64,000 nucleotides of DNA from Hymenobacter amundsenii (GCF_002204745.1 NZ_NIRR01000003.1:1-64000), one strand, 5' to 3'; shown: positions 15,820 to 25,105, counted from the stretch's first letter. Program-made: numbers and translations. The notes: generated from the letters alone by a model not told the origin.

Positions 15820-17232
15820 ATGAAAATCTATACCTCTCTCATCGTTATGCTGTTGCTACTCGGCACTTTGGCCATGCCGGGCCGGGCCCAGGTTTTGTGG
15901 AGCAAGCAGTATGGCACCCCGGCAGTTGATGTACTGCAAGGCCTGCAAACTATCCGCAGCGGGGGCTACCTACTCAGCGGTCATCAGCTGGCCTCCGGAA
16001 GCGGTGCTCTTTTCCTGGTTCGCACCAAAGAGCAGGGCGATACCATCTGGACCAAAAAGCTCCGCGTCCGAAAATTTACCTCTGTAACCGCTACCGATCT
16101 GCTGAGCGAAGACAATGCGGGCCAAGTGCTGCTGGTTGCTTCCGGACGCACCGGTGCGGCTATGGCTACCTGCCTAGTCAAGCTCGACCAGGCCACCGGC
16201 GACACGCTTTGGACCCAGGTCACGGCGGGCCCCACGGCCCCCGACTACACCGATCTGGCCTGGACGCAGGCCAACGACTACGTGCTGACGGCCAATATCG
16301 AGGGCCACCCCTATTTAGTGCGCATGTCGGCGGCCGGCCAGATCACTCGGCAGACCCTGCTGGATTACGCGCCCGACCAGCCCGGCGGTGCTACCCGGCT
16401 GGCCCGCGGCACGGGCGGCTACTGGGTGGCCGTAGACCCCATGTCTGGCCCCGGCACTATCAAAATGATTTTTGTGAGTGATGCCGGCGTCCGCGGCACC
16501 GAGTACCTCACGTCTTTAGAAACCGCTTATTTTGCTTCGGACCCCGGCCGAGGCATCCGCAGTTTTCTGCCGGTTGAGGAGGGTAATTTCCTACTGGTTA
16601 CGTCCAATACGGCCAGCAAGCTTTCCCCAACCTTTACAACGCTGTGGGCGAAGTATACTTTCACGGGTTTCCCGGGTAGCATTGGGGCCTTCTCTTTTTC
16701 GCAGGCCCAGCGCACTACCAGCGGCAACTACCTGCTACTCGGTACCGGCCGCACTTCGAACAACATAGAAGTAAACCTGTACCGCTTCTCACCGGCGGGC
16801 AGTTCGCTTGGTAGGGAAGGCTATTTTGCCGGCTTGAACTATGGTTACAACAATACCCGCGTGCAGGTGAACCCCGTTACCGGCCAGTTTGCCCTGGCCG
16901 TTGATACGGGCGCCGATGCTGATTATAAAATGATTGGCCTGACTGGTGATGCCGTGCTGGCGGCAGCTCCCCGCGTGGCCACCCCGGCGGCCCAGCTGTA
17001 CCCCAATCCGGTAGCCGACGCGGAGCAGGTGACCATCACGGCCCCCGTCCCGCTCGCCGGCCCCTACCTCCTCACCGACATGCAGGGCCGCACCGTTCGC
17101 AGCGGGCGCGTGCAAGCCACGGCGCTGGGCCGCTACGCCCTGTCGTTGCTGGGGTTACCGGCCGGCATGTACCAGCTGCAACTCACCGACTCGCAGGGCC
17201 AGCGCACAACCCTGAAGGTGTTAAAAAACTGA
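15820..17232 (+). CDS. T9SS type A sorting domain-containing secreted protein (copy 2)
   Basis: A 470-residue paralogue of the gene just upstream. The signal peptide (KIYTSLIVMLLLLGTLAM, cleavage after GRA-Q) begins at ATG 15820; a longer frame from 15730 reads through the duplicated ribF remnant and intergenic DNA, so it is rejected. The N-terminal half and the C-terminal sorting domain (LYPNPVADAE, then LPAGMYQLQLTD and TLKVLKN) are almost the same as copy 1, while the region around residues 220-360 has diverged more. Paralogues in tandem under the same leader suggest surface variation or dosage. The function is unknown. It is followed by a strong terminator. Confidence 0.88.
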   Translation: MKIYTSLIVMLLLLGTLAMPGRAQVLWSKQYGTPAVDVLQGLQTIRSGGYLLSGHQLASGSGALFLVRTKEQGDTIWTKKLRVRKFTSVTATDLLSEDNAGQVLLVASGRTGAAMATCLVKLDQATGDTLWTQVTAGPTAPDYTDLAWTQANDYVLTANIEGHPYLVRMSAAGQITRQTLLDYAPDQPGGATRLARGTGGYWVAVDPMSGPGTIKMIFVSDAGVRGTEYLTSLETAYFASDPGRGIRSFLPVEEGNFLLVTSNTASKLSPTFTTLWAKYTFTGFPGSIGAFSFSQAQRTTSGNYLLLGTGRTSNNIEVNLYRFSPAGSSLGREGYFAGLNYGYNNTRVQVNPVTGQFALAVDTGADADYKMIGLTGDAVLAAAPRVATPAAQLYPNPVADAEQVTITAPVPLAGPYLLTDMQGRTVRSGRVQATALGRYALSLLGLPAGMYQLQLTDSQGQRTTLKVLKN

Positions 17233-17256
17233 TTACCGGCTGCTCCCCGGCACGTA

Positions 17257-17285
17257 CCTTGCCCCAACCAGGGCAAGGTTTTTTT
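17257..17285 (+). terminator. Rho-independent terminator after the T9SS pair
   Basis: The stem CCTTGCCC/GGGCAAGG with a six-base loop is followed by seven T. It ends the transcript of the duplicated T9SS genes. Confidence 0.85.
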
Positions 17286-17371
17286 GCGTCCTATTAGTTA
17301 GATTATCCTGGCCGGGCACTGAAATGTAGCAGAAAGCAGTAGTTTTCAGCAATATTATTCTTGATTCTATT

Positions 17372-18640
17372 ATGATTCGCTACTTCCTTCCGGGCTTCAT
17401 CCTGCTGCTGCTGCTGGGCCTGAATGCCCGGCCCGCGCAGGCCCAGTTCACCGTTAGTGGCGTAGCCCGCGACTCGCTGAGCCGGGAGCCGCTAGGTTTC
17501 GCTAGTGTGTTTCTGGCGAAGACGACGTATGGCACGATTACCGACGAGGCCGGGCGCTTTACGCTATCAGGCGTAGCACCCGGCAGCTACGATTTAGTGG
17601 TGTCGTATCTGGGCTATCGGCTTTACCAACTTCCAGTACAAGTGCGCGGGCCGCTCACGGTTAATCCGTTGCTGGCGCCCCTTAGTACGCAGTTGCAGGA
17701 GGTATTGGTGCAGGCTCGCCGCCACCGCAACGACCCCGCGGCCCTCCTGAAGTTCAAGCAGCTTTTCCTAGGCACAAGCTCATTTTCACGACAGTGTAAA
17801 ATTCTGAATGAGGAGGATATTGTCGTTGACTTTGACCCGAAACGCAGCATCCTGACGGCCAGCAGCTCCAGCTTTGTAAAAGTAGAAAACCAGGCGCTGG
17901 GCTATGTAGTCACGTATTACGGCTTGCGGTTTGAGGCCGACCTCAACCAGCAGACTGTAATATTTTTGGGAAAGCCAGGTTTCACTGAATTGCCTGCCCG
18001 CAATGCCCGGCGCCAGCAGCAATGGCAGCAAAACCGCCGGACCGCTTACATAGGTTCACTCACCCACTTTCTGCGAGCGGTACATAACGACCAGCTCACG
18101 GCCCAGGGCTTTCTGGCCCAACGCACCCACCAGGTTTTCAACATCCGCCGCGCCCGGGCCGACTCGTTGTTGAAACAGCAGCGGGCAGCAGCGGGTGGCA
18201 AGCCATTCGACGTCAGCGACTCGCTCATGGCGCGCCTAAGTGAGTCCCCTGCTTACCTATACCTCTATACCCGGCCCCTGCCTGCTGATAGCCTGCGCCG
18301 CCGGGCCACCGATGGCACGTACCAACTCCGTTTCCGCGACCAGGTGCAGGTGACCTACCAGGCCGAGAAACCCGACCCCCGCTACCAGCCCGCCAGCCCC
18401 CTGGGCGGCCTGTTGCCCCCGGCCACCACTCAGGTTGTTATCAGCTCTCAGTCGCCACCCACCCCCCAGGTTTCCACCCTCTACCTGCTCCAGCCCGGGG
18501 TGCGGCTGCTGCCCGACGGGCAGCTGGCCGAGCCGCTGGCCATTTTCACGGAGGGATACTGGGCGTTTGAGAAGATGGGCGAATTCCTACCCCTCGATTA
18601 CGCGCCCAATCTGCCGCCGGTTCCGGCCCAAAAGCCCTAA
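17372..18640 (+). CDS. Carboxypeptidase-like regulatory domain-containing exported protein
   Basis: A 422-residue protein with a signal peptide (residues 1-24, FLPGFILLLLLGLNARPAQA). Next comes a CarboxypepD_reg-like beta-sandwich at about 27-110 (FTVSGVARDSLSREPLGFAS, then GTITDEAGRFTLSGVAPGSY and LVVSYLGYR), the same domain found at the N-terminus of SusC/TonB-dependent transporters. The remaining 300 residues do not form a barrel of the SusC kind and match nothing I recognise. Proteins of this arrangement are common hypothetical envelope proteins in Bacteroidota. It is transcribed after its own short leader, between a terminator and scoA. Confidence 0.75.
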   Translation: MIRYFLPGFILLLLLGLNARPAQAQFTVSGVARDSLSREPLGFASVFLAKTTYGTITDEAGRFTLSGVAPGSYDLVVSYLGYRLYQLPVQVRGPLTVNPLLAPLSTQLQEVLVQARRHRNDPAALLKFKQLFLGTSSFSRQCKILNEEDIVVDFDPKRSILTASSSSFVKVENQALGYVVTYYGLRFEADLNQQTVIFLGKPGFTELPARNARRQQQWQQNRRTAYIGSLTHFLRAVHNDQLTAQGFLAQRTHQVFNIRRARADSLLKQQRAAAGGKPFDVSDSLMARLSESPAYLYLYTRPLPADSLRRRATDGTYQLRFRDQVQVTYQAEKPDPRYQPASPLGGLLPPATTQVVISSQSPPTPQVSTLYLLQPGVRLLPDGQLAEPLAIFTEGYWAFEKMGEFLPLDYAPNLPPVPAQKP

Positions 18641-18667
18641 CTTTCCCGCCCCACCCAATTCCTTTCC

Positions 18668-19366
18668 ATGATCAACAAAACAGTAAGCGGCCCCGAGGCG
18701 GCCCTCGAAGGCCTTACCGATGGCATGACGCTCATGCTCGGCGGCTTCGGGCTCTGCGGTATTCCCGAAAATGCCATCCAGGAAATTCTGCGCCGGGGCG
18801 TAACGGGCCTCACCTGCATCAGCAACAACGCCGGCGTCGATGATTTCGGCATTGGGCGGCTGCTCCAGACCCGGCAGGTACGCAAGATGATTTCGAGCTA
18901 CGTAGGCGAAAACGCCGAATTTGAGCGCCAACTGCTGGCCGGCGAGCTGGAAGTTGAGCTTATTCCGCAGGGCACGCTGGCCGAGCGCTGCCGCGCCGGT
19001 GGCGCGGGCATCCCGGCCTTCTATACGCCTGCCGGCTACGGCACCGAGGTAGGCCAAGGCAAGGAAAGCCGCGAGTTCAACGGCAAAATGTACCTGCTCG
19101 AACACGCCCTGCACGCCGATTTCGCCTTCGTGAAAGCCTGGCGCGGCGACACGGCCGGCAACCTCATCTTCAAGGGCACGGCCCGCAACTTCAACCCCAT
19201 GATGGCCACGGCCGGCAAAATCACGGTGGCCGAGGTGGAGGAGTTGGTGCCCGCCGGTGAGCTGGACCCTAACCAGATTCATACGCCTGGCATCTTTGTG
19301 CAGCGCATTTTCGAGGGAAAAGATTACGAGAAGCGCATTGAACAACGAACCGTTCGCCAGTCGTAA
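18668..19366 (+). CDS. scoA: 3-oxoacid CoA-transferase subunit A
   Basis: A 232-residue subunit A of a family I CoA-transferase, most like succinyl-CoA:3-ketoacid CoA-transferase, which activates acetoacetate to acetoacetyl-CoA for entry into the TCA cycle. [13 protein letters not shown] (about 22-34) and [15 protein letters not shown] are family signatures. Subunit B follows 73 bases later, with a small inverted repeat between. The exact acid substrate (acetoacetate, adipate or other) is inferred. Confidence 0.9.
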   Translation: MINKTVSGPEAALEGLTDGMTLMLGGFGLCGIPENAIQEILRRGVTGLTCISNNAGVDDFGIGRLLQTRQVRKMISSYVGENAEFERQLLAGELEVELIPQGTLAERCRAGGAGIPAFYTPAGYGTEVGQGKESREFNGKMYLLEHALHADFAFVKAWRGDTAGNLIFKGTARNFNPMMATAGKITVAEVEELVPAGELDPNQIHTPGIFVQRIFEGKDYEKRIEQRTVRQS

Positions 19367-19378
19367 TTAACCCAAAAC

Positions 19379-19418
19379 GTCATGCTTCGACTTCGCCTCC
19401 GGCTACGCTCAGCATGAC
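19379..19418. repeat. Small inverted repeat between scoA and scoB
   Basis: GTCATGCT and AGCATGAC bound a 24-base centre (TCGACTTCGCCTCC then GGCTACGCTC). It resembles a dispersed short palindrome family seen also near 10925-10984. It lies inside an operon, so it may affect mRNA stability more than termination. Confidence 0.6.
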
Positions 19419-19439
19419 AACTATAATTCCCCAAAGAAC

Positions 19440-20099
19440 ATGGCACTAGACAAACACGGCATTGCAAAACGCATTGCGCAGGAAGTAGAGAACAACTCGT
19501 ACGTCAACCTCGGCATCGGGATTCCGACGCTGGTGGCCAATTACATTCCTGAGGGCATCAACGTGGAGCTGCAGAGCGAGAACGGGCTGCTGGGCATGGG
19601 GCCCTTCCCGACCGAGGCCGAGGTAGACGCCGACCTCATCAACGCCGGCAAGCAGACGGTCACGACGCTGCCCGGCTCCAGCCTCTTCAGCTCCTCCGAC
19701 TCATTTGCCATGATCCGGGGCGAGCACGTGGACCTGACGATTCTGGGTGCCATGGAGGTATCGGAAAACGGCGACATCGCCAACTGGAAGATTCCGGGTA
19801 AGATGGTAAAGGGCATGGGCGGGGCGATGGACCTCGTGGCCTCGGCCAAAAACATCATCGTGGCCATGCAGCACACTTCCCGCGACGGCGCCAGCAAGCT
19901 ACTGCCAGCTTGCACACTACCCATTACGGGCCTGCGCTGCGTGAAGAAAATCGTGACCGAGCTGGCCGTTCTCGACGTGACGCCCGACGGCTTCGTGCTC
20001 CGCGAGCGGGCTCCGGGCGTATCAGTTGAGCAAATCAAAGCCGCTACCGCCGGCAGGTTGGTAATTCCTGAAGGTGGCGTACCGGAAATGGCTATCTGA
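19440..20099 (+). CDS. scoB: 3-oxoacid CoA-transferase subunit B
   Basis: A 219-residue subunit B with the catalytic glutamate E47 in the [10 protein letters not shown] motif, which forms the glutamyl-CoA thioester. [11 protein letters not shown] and the GGAMDLVA segment complete the family pattern. With ScoA it makes the alpha2-beta2 type enzyme that moves CoA from succinyl-CoA to a 3-oxoacid. The size is normal. It is followed by a 143-bp inverted-repeat element. Confidence 0.92.
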   Translation: MALDKHGIAKRIAQEVENNSYVNLGIGIPTLVANYIPEGINVELQSENGLLGMGPFPTEAEVDADLINAGKQTVTTLPGSSLFSSSDSFAMIRGEHVDLTILGAMEVSENGDIANWKIPGKMVKGMGGAMDLVASAKNIIVAMQHTSRDGASKLLPACTLPITGLRCVKKIVTELAVLDVTPDGFVLRERAPGVSVEQIKAATAGRLVIPEGGVPEMAI

Positions 20100-20117
20100 G
20101 CTATTAGCTGCGGAGGG

Positions 20118-20260
20118 CGATGTAGGGGCGGGGCTTAGCTTCGCTGTCCTTCGGTTGCTCCCGCCCGCCGTTGAACGATTCGGCAACGAGCCGTTGTACA
20201 AACCCAACGGCGGGCGGGGGCAACCGAAGGACAGTGAAGCTAAGCTCCGCCTCTACATCG
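20118..20260. repeat. Long inverted repeat between convergent genes
   Basis: Arms of 56 bases at 20118-20173 and 20205-20260 are complementary with few mismatches (outer CGATGTAG / CTACATCG, inner CCCGCCCGCCGTTG / CAACGGCGGGCGGG). The loop is 31 bases. It lies between the stop of scoB and the stop of the convergent hypothetical gene, so it may act as a two-way barrier, though there is no T-tract. Confidence 0.85.
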
Positions 20261-20269
20261 TTAACTACT

Positions 20270-20743
20270 CTAACTACGCAGCATCGCCTGGGCCAATATG
20301 TGGCGTACGGCTTCGAGGGTGAAGTGGGAGAAGCAACGCTGGAAATGGGCTAGGGCCTCGGGGGCAGGCAGCGAGCCGGCGCGCACGGCAGCGGCCAGGT
20401 GGAGGGCCAGTTCGTCGGGGTTGCTGGTGAGGGCCGGGAACTCGTGGTGGCTTTTGTAGCGCAGCAGCACCTGCACCCGCAGCTCGGCGGTGGCCCCGGG
20501 CACCTGGCGCAGCAGCCGCTCCATGAGTAGCTGCACTTCATCCATGAAGAGCAATCGGACCAGCCCGGGCGGGCAGGGCACGGCTTGGCCGGGGGCGGCC
20601 GTGAGCAGTACGGCCGCAGGGCTCCCGGGCTCCCAACCCAGCAGCTGGGGCGGAGTACAGAGCCAGGCCGTAGGCGGAAACCTTTCCGGAGCCCACAGCA
20701 CGGCGGCTAAGTTTTGCAGACGGCGTTCTTCGGGCAACAGCAT
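20270..20743 (-). CDS. Hypothetical protein
   Basis: A protein of about 157 residues that I do not recognise. Starting at ATG 20743 it begins MLLPEERRLQNLAAVLW; a longer frame (to 20911) exists, but the shorter start has TACCTTG, a near-match to the -7 promoter box, three to ten bases upstream, which suggests a nearly leaderless mRNA. The sequence is leucine- and alanine-rich without transmembrane helices or a signal peptide. The C-terminal half (ELALHLAAAVRAGSLPAPEALAHF cut into two helices) is probably helical. Codon use fits the neighbourhood, which supports a real gene. Confidence 0.6.
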   Translation of the reverse strand: MLLPEERRLQNLAAVLWAPERFPPTAWLCTPPQLLGWEPGSPAAVLLTAAPGQAVPCPPGLVRLLFMDEVQLLMERLLRQVPGATAELRVQVLLRYKSHHEFPALTSNPDELALHLAAAVRAGSLPAPEALAHFQRCFSHFTLEAVRHILAQAMLRS

Positions 20744-20971
20744 CGTGCAAGGTACATAAGGGGAGCTGGTGGAGTAGTTTGCCAGGGCGGCTACGGAGTG
20801 GATGGCCAGCGCGGTGCGGCAGCTATAAGACCCTTTCGGCGACCCTACCCATGACCCGTTTGGTAACAATAAAGTTCGTCGGGGGCTGTAGGATAAGGGC
20901 ATCATTAGCACGGCAAACTCACCAGCTCATCGCCGGCTTTGCCTACCATTTTACCTCTTCTTGCGTATCTT

Positions 20972-20993
20972 AAAAAAGCTCCCGTTGCGGGAG
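20972..20993 (-). terminator. Possible minus-strand terminator hairpin
   Basis: Read on the minus strand, CTCCCG-CAA-CGGGAG is followed by C and six T. No minus-strand gene ends here; it overlaps the promoter region of the plus-strand fusion gene and might stop antisense transcription. Confidence 0.35.
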
Positions 20994-20996
20994 TTG

Positions 20997-21004
20997 TACC
21001 TTTG
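20997..21004 (+). promoter_or_regulatory. -7 promoter element (TACCTTTG)
   Basis: A full TAnnTTTG match 32 bases upstream of the ATG at 21037. The small GC-rich hairpin at 20979-20993 lies just upstream in the spacer region. Confidence 0.55.
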
Positions 21005-21036
21005 CGTACTTTCTTACGACTTCATTTTACGAGTAT

Positions 21037-22743
21037 ATGCCCGCGAGTTCCCACGGAAAAACCGGCGGTAAAGCCGCCAAGAAGAATACCCTGCCCGGTA
21101 TGCCTGCGCACCCGGAGTTGGCTGCTATGCCTACGCCCGAGGCCCACAAACTGGTGCTGCGCACCCTGCGCCGGGCCGATTTTAAGGAGGTAAAAACCAT
21201 CATGGACAAGGTGTATTCCAATATGGAAGGCTCCTGGGCTCAGGATGAGTACAACGCCCTGATCCGCAAGTTTCCCGAAGGCCAGATCTGCATCGAGGAC
21301 AATGGCAAGATTGTGGCCGCAGCGCTGGCCATCATCGTGGAATACAGCAAGTTCGGCGACAAGCACACCTATGCCAAAATCACGGGCAACGGCAAGTTCG
21401 ACACCCACGATGCAGAGGGCGACACGCTTTACGGCGTCGATGTGTTCGTGGACCCCGAGTACCGCTCTCTGCGCCTGGGCCGCCGCCTCTACGACGCCCG
21501 CAAGGAACTCTGCGAGAGCCTGAACCTGCGGGCCATGGTGGCCGGTGGCCGCATTCCGGGCTATAGCAACCACGCCAACGAGATGACGCCCGCCAAGTAC
21601 GTGGAGATGGTGCGCAACAAGGAGCTCACCGACCCCATCCTCACTTTTCAGCTGGCCAACGACTTCTACGTTCGCAAAATTATCCGTGGCTACTTGCCCT
21701 ACGATTCCGAGAGCAAGGCCTACGCAACGCTGCTGGAGTGGATTAATGTGTACCACGAGGAGGAAACCGAGAAGCTCATCGGCAACCAGAAATCCAACGT
21801 GCGCATCGGTATTGTGCAGTGGCAGATGCGCGCCACCCGCGACCTGGACGACTTCTTCCAGCAGATGGAGTTCTTCGTCGACACCGTTTCAGGCTACAAG
21901 TCGGACTGCGTGTTGTTCCCCGAGTTCTTCAACGCCCCGATGATGGCCCTGACCAACCAGGAGTCGCCCTCGGTGGCCATCCGCTCGATGGCCGCTTTCA
22001 CCGAGCCCATTAAGGTGAAGATGATGGAGCTGGCCGTGAGCTACAACATCAACATCATTGCCGGCTCAATGCCGCTCTACGAGGATGGCAAGTTGCATAA
22101 TGTAAGCTACCTATGCCGCCGCGACGGCACCGTGGACGAGCAGTACAAACTGCACGTAACGCCCGACGAGGCAAGCTACTGGGGCATGCGCGGGGGCAGC
22201 CAACTGCGCTGTTTCGACACCGACTTCGGCAAAATCGGCATCCTGATCTGCTACGACGTGGAATTCCCTGAACTGAGCCGGATGCTAAGCGACGAGGGCA
22301 TGAAAATCCTGTTCGTCCCTTTCTGGACCGACACCAAGAACGCCTACCAGCGCGTGCGGCTCTGTGCCCAGGCCCGGGCCATCGAGAACGAGTGCTACGT
22401 GGCCATTACCGGCTCGGTGGGCAACCTGCCGCGGGTCGAGAACATGGATATCCAATACTCGCAGAGCGCTGTATTCAGCCCCTCCGACTTTGCCTTCCCC
22501 CACGACTCCATCGTGGCCGAGGCCACGCCCAACACGGAGATGACCCTGATTGCTGACCTCAACCTGGACCTGCTGAAAGACCTGAACACCAGCGGGGCCG
22601 TGCGCAACCTGCGCGACCGGCGCAAGGATTTATACTCGGTGAGCTGGGTGAACAAAACCGAGCGGGCCGACGAGCTGCTGAGCCAAGGCGAGGAGCGGGC
22701 CCCCAAAACTACGCCCCGCCACGCCCCCATCACGGTGGCGTAG
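21037..22743 (+). CDS. GNAT acetyltransferase / carbon-nitrogen hydrolase fusion protein
   Basis: A 568-residue two-domain protein. Residues about 35-215 form a GNAT N-acyltransferase (VDVFVDPEYRSLRLGRRLYD contains the acetyl-CoA loop). Residues about 250-540 form a nitrilase-superfamily amidase with the expected triad: Glu in FPEFFNAPM, Lys in EQYKLHVTPDE, and Cys in ILICYDVEFPELS. The first 25 residues are lysine-rich and probably disordered. Such GNAT-nitrilase fusions are known in bacteria and some eukaryotes, but their substrate is not established; a coupled acylation and amide hydrolysis is an inference. It is a single gene with its own promoter and terminator. Confidence 0.88.
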   Translation: MPASSHGKTGGKAAKKNTLPGMPAHPELAAMPTPEAHKLVLRTLRRADFKEVKTIMDKVYSNMEGSWAQDEYNALIRKFPEGQICIEDNGKIVAAALAIIVEYSKFGDKHTYAKITGNGKFDTHDAEGDTLYGVDVFVDPEYRSLRLGRRLYDARKELCESLNLRAMVAGGRIPGYSNHANEMTPAKYVEMVRNKELTDPILTFQLANDFYVRKIIRGYLPYDSESKAYATLLEWINVYHEEETEKLIGNQKSNVRIGIVQWQMRATRDLDDFFQQMEFFVDTVSGYKSDCVLFPEFFNAPMMALTNQESPSVAIRSMAAFTEPIKVKMMELAVSYNINIIAGSMPLYEDGKLHNVSYLCRRDGTVDEQYKLHVTPDEASYWGMRGGSQLRCFDTDFGKIGILICYDVEFPELSRMLSDEGMKILFVPFWTDTKNAYQRVRLCAQARAIENECYVAITGSVGNLPRVENMDIQYSQSAVFSPSDFAFPHDSIVAEATPNTEMTLIADLNLDLLKDLNTSGAVRNLRDRRKDLYSVSWVNKTERADELLSQGEERAPKTTPRHAPITVA

Positions 22744-22772
22744 CGCATCGTAGCATCTTAATTTGAAGCCTG

Positions 22773-22808
22773 AAAAGCCGCTCGTCATTCACTGACGAGC
22801 GGCTTTTT
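22773..22808 (+). terminator. Rho-independent terminator after the GNAT-nitrilase gene
   Basis: AAAAGCCGCTCGTCA pairs with TGACGAGCGGCTTTT around a short loop, followed by T. It is symmetric enough to work on both strands. Confidence 0.9.
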
Positions 22809-22996
22809 GAATTTCGGGTTAGTGCATGATTCGGGCTTTTAAGCTCGGCAATTGTCCTTGACAGCCATTCCCGATTAAAACCAAATTAAATGAGGTAATC
22901 ATGGAACCTAAAGGCAGTTGAAAGTACGTAAGTGCAGGGAAGCGGAGAATATTCTCCTCATCTTAACCATCCCTCCATTCCCAAAATTTACCTTTT

Positions 22997-25021
22997 ATGC
23001 TTTCTTCCTCTACTCTTCGCCCGGCGGCTCGTCGCCGGGGCTTGCTGTTAGCTACGCTGTGCCTGTTGGCCGCTGGCTCGGTATCGGCCCAAACTATTTC
23101 TACCACGGTTTTCGGTCTCTCGCAGACCACTACGCTCACGAGCAGTCTCGTCTCGTTTGAGGCTAGCGCGCCGGGCGTACTCACGCTCAATCTGCCCGTA
23201 ACAGGTATTGCCACCGGCCAGGTACTGGTTGGCATTGACTTCCGGCCTAACACCGGCGAACTGTTCGGCCTGGGCTACAACCCAACCGGCACCCAGGTAC
23301 AGGTATACCGCCTCGACCGCACGACGGCCATTGCCACGGCCATCGGTACGCCCCTGACGCTCAACCTCGGCACCGACCCCACCCGGATCGGCTTCGACTT
23401 CAACCCTACCGTTGACCGCCTACGGGTGACGGCCGGCAACGGGGCCGACTTCCGCCTCAACCCCAACAACGGGGCCCTGGCCGCCACCGATGGCACGCTG
23501 GCTTACGCTGCCGGCGACCCCAACTTCGGTCAGACGCCCGGCGTGGGCTCTTCGGCTTACACCAACAGCTATATCGGCACCACTGCCACCACCCTCTACG
23601 ACCTCGACGAGGCCAATAGCCGCCTAGTAAAGCAGGACCCGCCGAATGCCGGTACGCTGGTAACCGTGGGCGCGCTAGGCGTTTCGACGAGTGAGGCGAC
23701 CAAGATTTCAGACCTCGACATCTACTTCAACCCCACCAACCAAGTACAGACGGCCTACATGACGGTGGCTACCGTTACGAGCCCTACGGCGGCCTCGACC
23801 GTCTTTTACACCGTGAACCTGACCAGTGGCACGGCTACGTCTTTGGGAACCATCGGGGCGGGCGCGACGCCCACGGCTATTACCGACATTGCCCTGCAGA
23901 TTGTGCGGCCCGCCACGCTGGCGGCCGTAACCGGCAACCTGGCCTACGCGCTGGCCGGTGGCAACCTGATTTCGTTTGACACCGCCCTGCCCGGCACCAT
24001 CCGCACGTCGGTGGGCATTACGGGGGTAGCCACGACCCAAACGCTGGTGGGCATGGATGTGCGCTCCCTTAACAATGCTTTGTATGCCCTCGGCTACGAC
24101 GCTACGGCTCAGACGGGCCAGCTCTACACCATCAATGCCGTTACCGGCGCAGCCACCAACCTTAGCGGCACGACCAACCTGCCCCTGCCCCTGGGCACGG
24201 GTAGCATCGCCTTTGATTTCAACCCAACCGTTGACCGGATTCGGGTGGAGGGTGTAAACCGGGCCAACTTCCGCATCAACCCCAACGACGGTACCGCTAC
24301 CCCCATCGTGGATGGCATCCTGGCCTATAAAGCCGGCGACCCTAACGCCGCTGCTACCCCGGCCATTGGCTCGGCCGCTTACACCAACAGCTACCCCGGC
24401 CCCGGTAACCCAACCGGCTCCACCACCCGCACCACCCAGCTCTACGGCTACGATGAGGCCCTGAATATTGTGGCCAACCAGGTACCGGCCAACGATGGTA
24501 CCCTAACGACAATTGGTGTTTCGGGCATCATGGCAACGGCCGGCCCCAACATCGATATGGATATCTACAGCACTGCCGAGGGTAACAACACCGCCTACCT
24601 GGTAGCTACTACCGGCACGTCGGCCAGCTCCAGCCTCTATGCCCTGAACCTGGCCACGGGAGCTGCCACCGGCGCCCAGCAAATTGGTTTCGGCCTGACC
24701 GTTCGTGACCTCGCCATTGCCGCCCAAGGCGGCGTGACTACCGGCACGCGCAACCCCACCGTGGCCACGGGCTTCAGCCTGTTCCCGAACCCCGTCACGA
24801 GCAGCGCCGAAGTAAGCTTCCGCCTGCCCCGCGCGGGTGCCGCCGAACTGGTGCTGACCGATGCCCTGGGCCGCACCGTAGAGCGCCTCGATTTGGGCAA
24901 CCGCTCGACCGGTGCCCAAACCCTGACCTGGACCCCGTCCAACCGCCAAGCCGGCGTGTACTTCCTGCGTCTGCTCGTCGATGGCCAGTCGGCCGGGACG
25001 CAGCGCGTGCTGGTGCAATAG
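22997..25021 (+). CDS. DUF4394 domain-containing protein with T9SS type A sorting domain
   Basis: A 674-residue secreted protein. A signal peptide covers residues 1-31 (RGLLLATLCLLAAGSVSAQ). Two DUF4394 units follow, at about 40-300 and 315-570; each has the pair GFDFNPTVDR or AFDFNPTVDR, a FR(L/I)NPN strand and an AAYTNSY-like segment (SSAYTNSY, SAAYTNSY), so the body arose by internal duplication. The end is a T9SS sorting domain (FSLFPNP at about 593, then LTDALGRTVERLDLG and AGVYFLRLLVDGQ). DUF4394 is thought to be a beta-propeller-like extracellular domain; its ligand is unknown. Confidence 0.9.
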   Translation: MLSSSTLRPAARRRGLLLATLCLLAAGSVSAQTISTTVFGLSQTTTLTSSLVSFEASAPGVLTLNLPVTGIATGQVLVGIDFRPNTGELFGLGYNPTGTQVQVYRLDRTTAIATAIGTPLTLNLGTDPTRIGFDFNPTVDRLRVTAGNGADFRLNPNNGALAATDGTLAYAAGDPNFGQTPGVGSSAYTNSYIGTTATTLYDLDEANSRLVKQDPPNAGTLVTVGALGVSTSEATKISDLDIYFNPTNQVQTAYMTVATVTSPTAASTVFYTVNLTSGTATSLGTIGAGATPTAITDIALQIVRPATLAAVTGNLAYALAGGNLISFDTALPGTIRTSVGITGVATTQTLVGMDVRSLNNALYALGYDATAQTGQLYTINAVTGAATNLSGTTNLPLPLGTGSIAFDFNPTVDRIRVEGVNRANFRINPNDGTATPIVDGILAYKAGDPNAAATPAIGSAAYTNSYPGPGNPTGSTTRTTQLYGYDEALNIVANQVPANDGTLTTIGVSGIMATAGPNIDMDIYSTAEGNNTAYLVATTGTSASSSLYALNLATGAATGAQQIGFGLTVRDLAIAAQGGVTTGTRNPTVATGFSLFPNPVTSSAEVSFRLPRAGAAELVLTDALGRTVERLDLGNRSTGAQTLTWTPSNRQAGVYFLRLLVDGQSAGTQRVLVQ

Positions 25022-25105
25022 GTGAACGAGTGGCTCGGTGAATGGGTGACTGCGAAACGCACGCAATTCGCCCCCCACGCAGCTCACTAGTCCCGCCAAA
25101 CAAAG

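Noticed and set aside
20074..20353. Two short plus-strand frames over the 20.1 kb palindrome
   Set aside because: They translate the inverted repeat itself, so each half mirrors the other; not protein coding.
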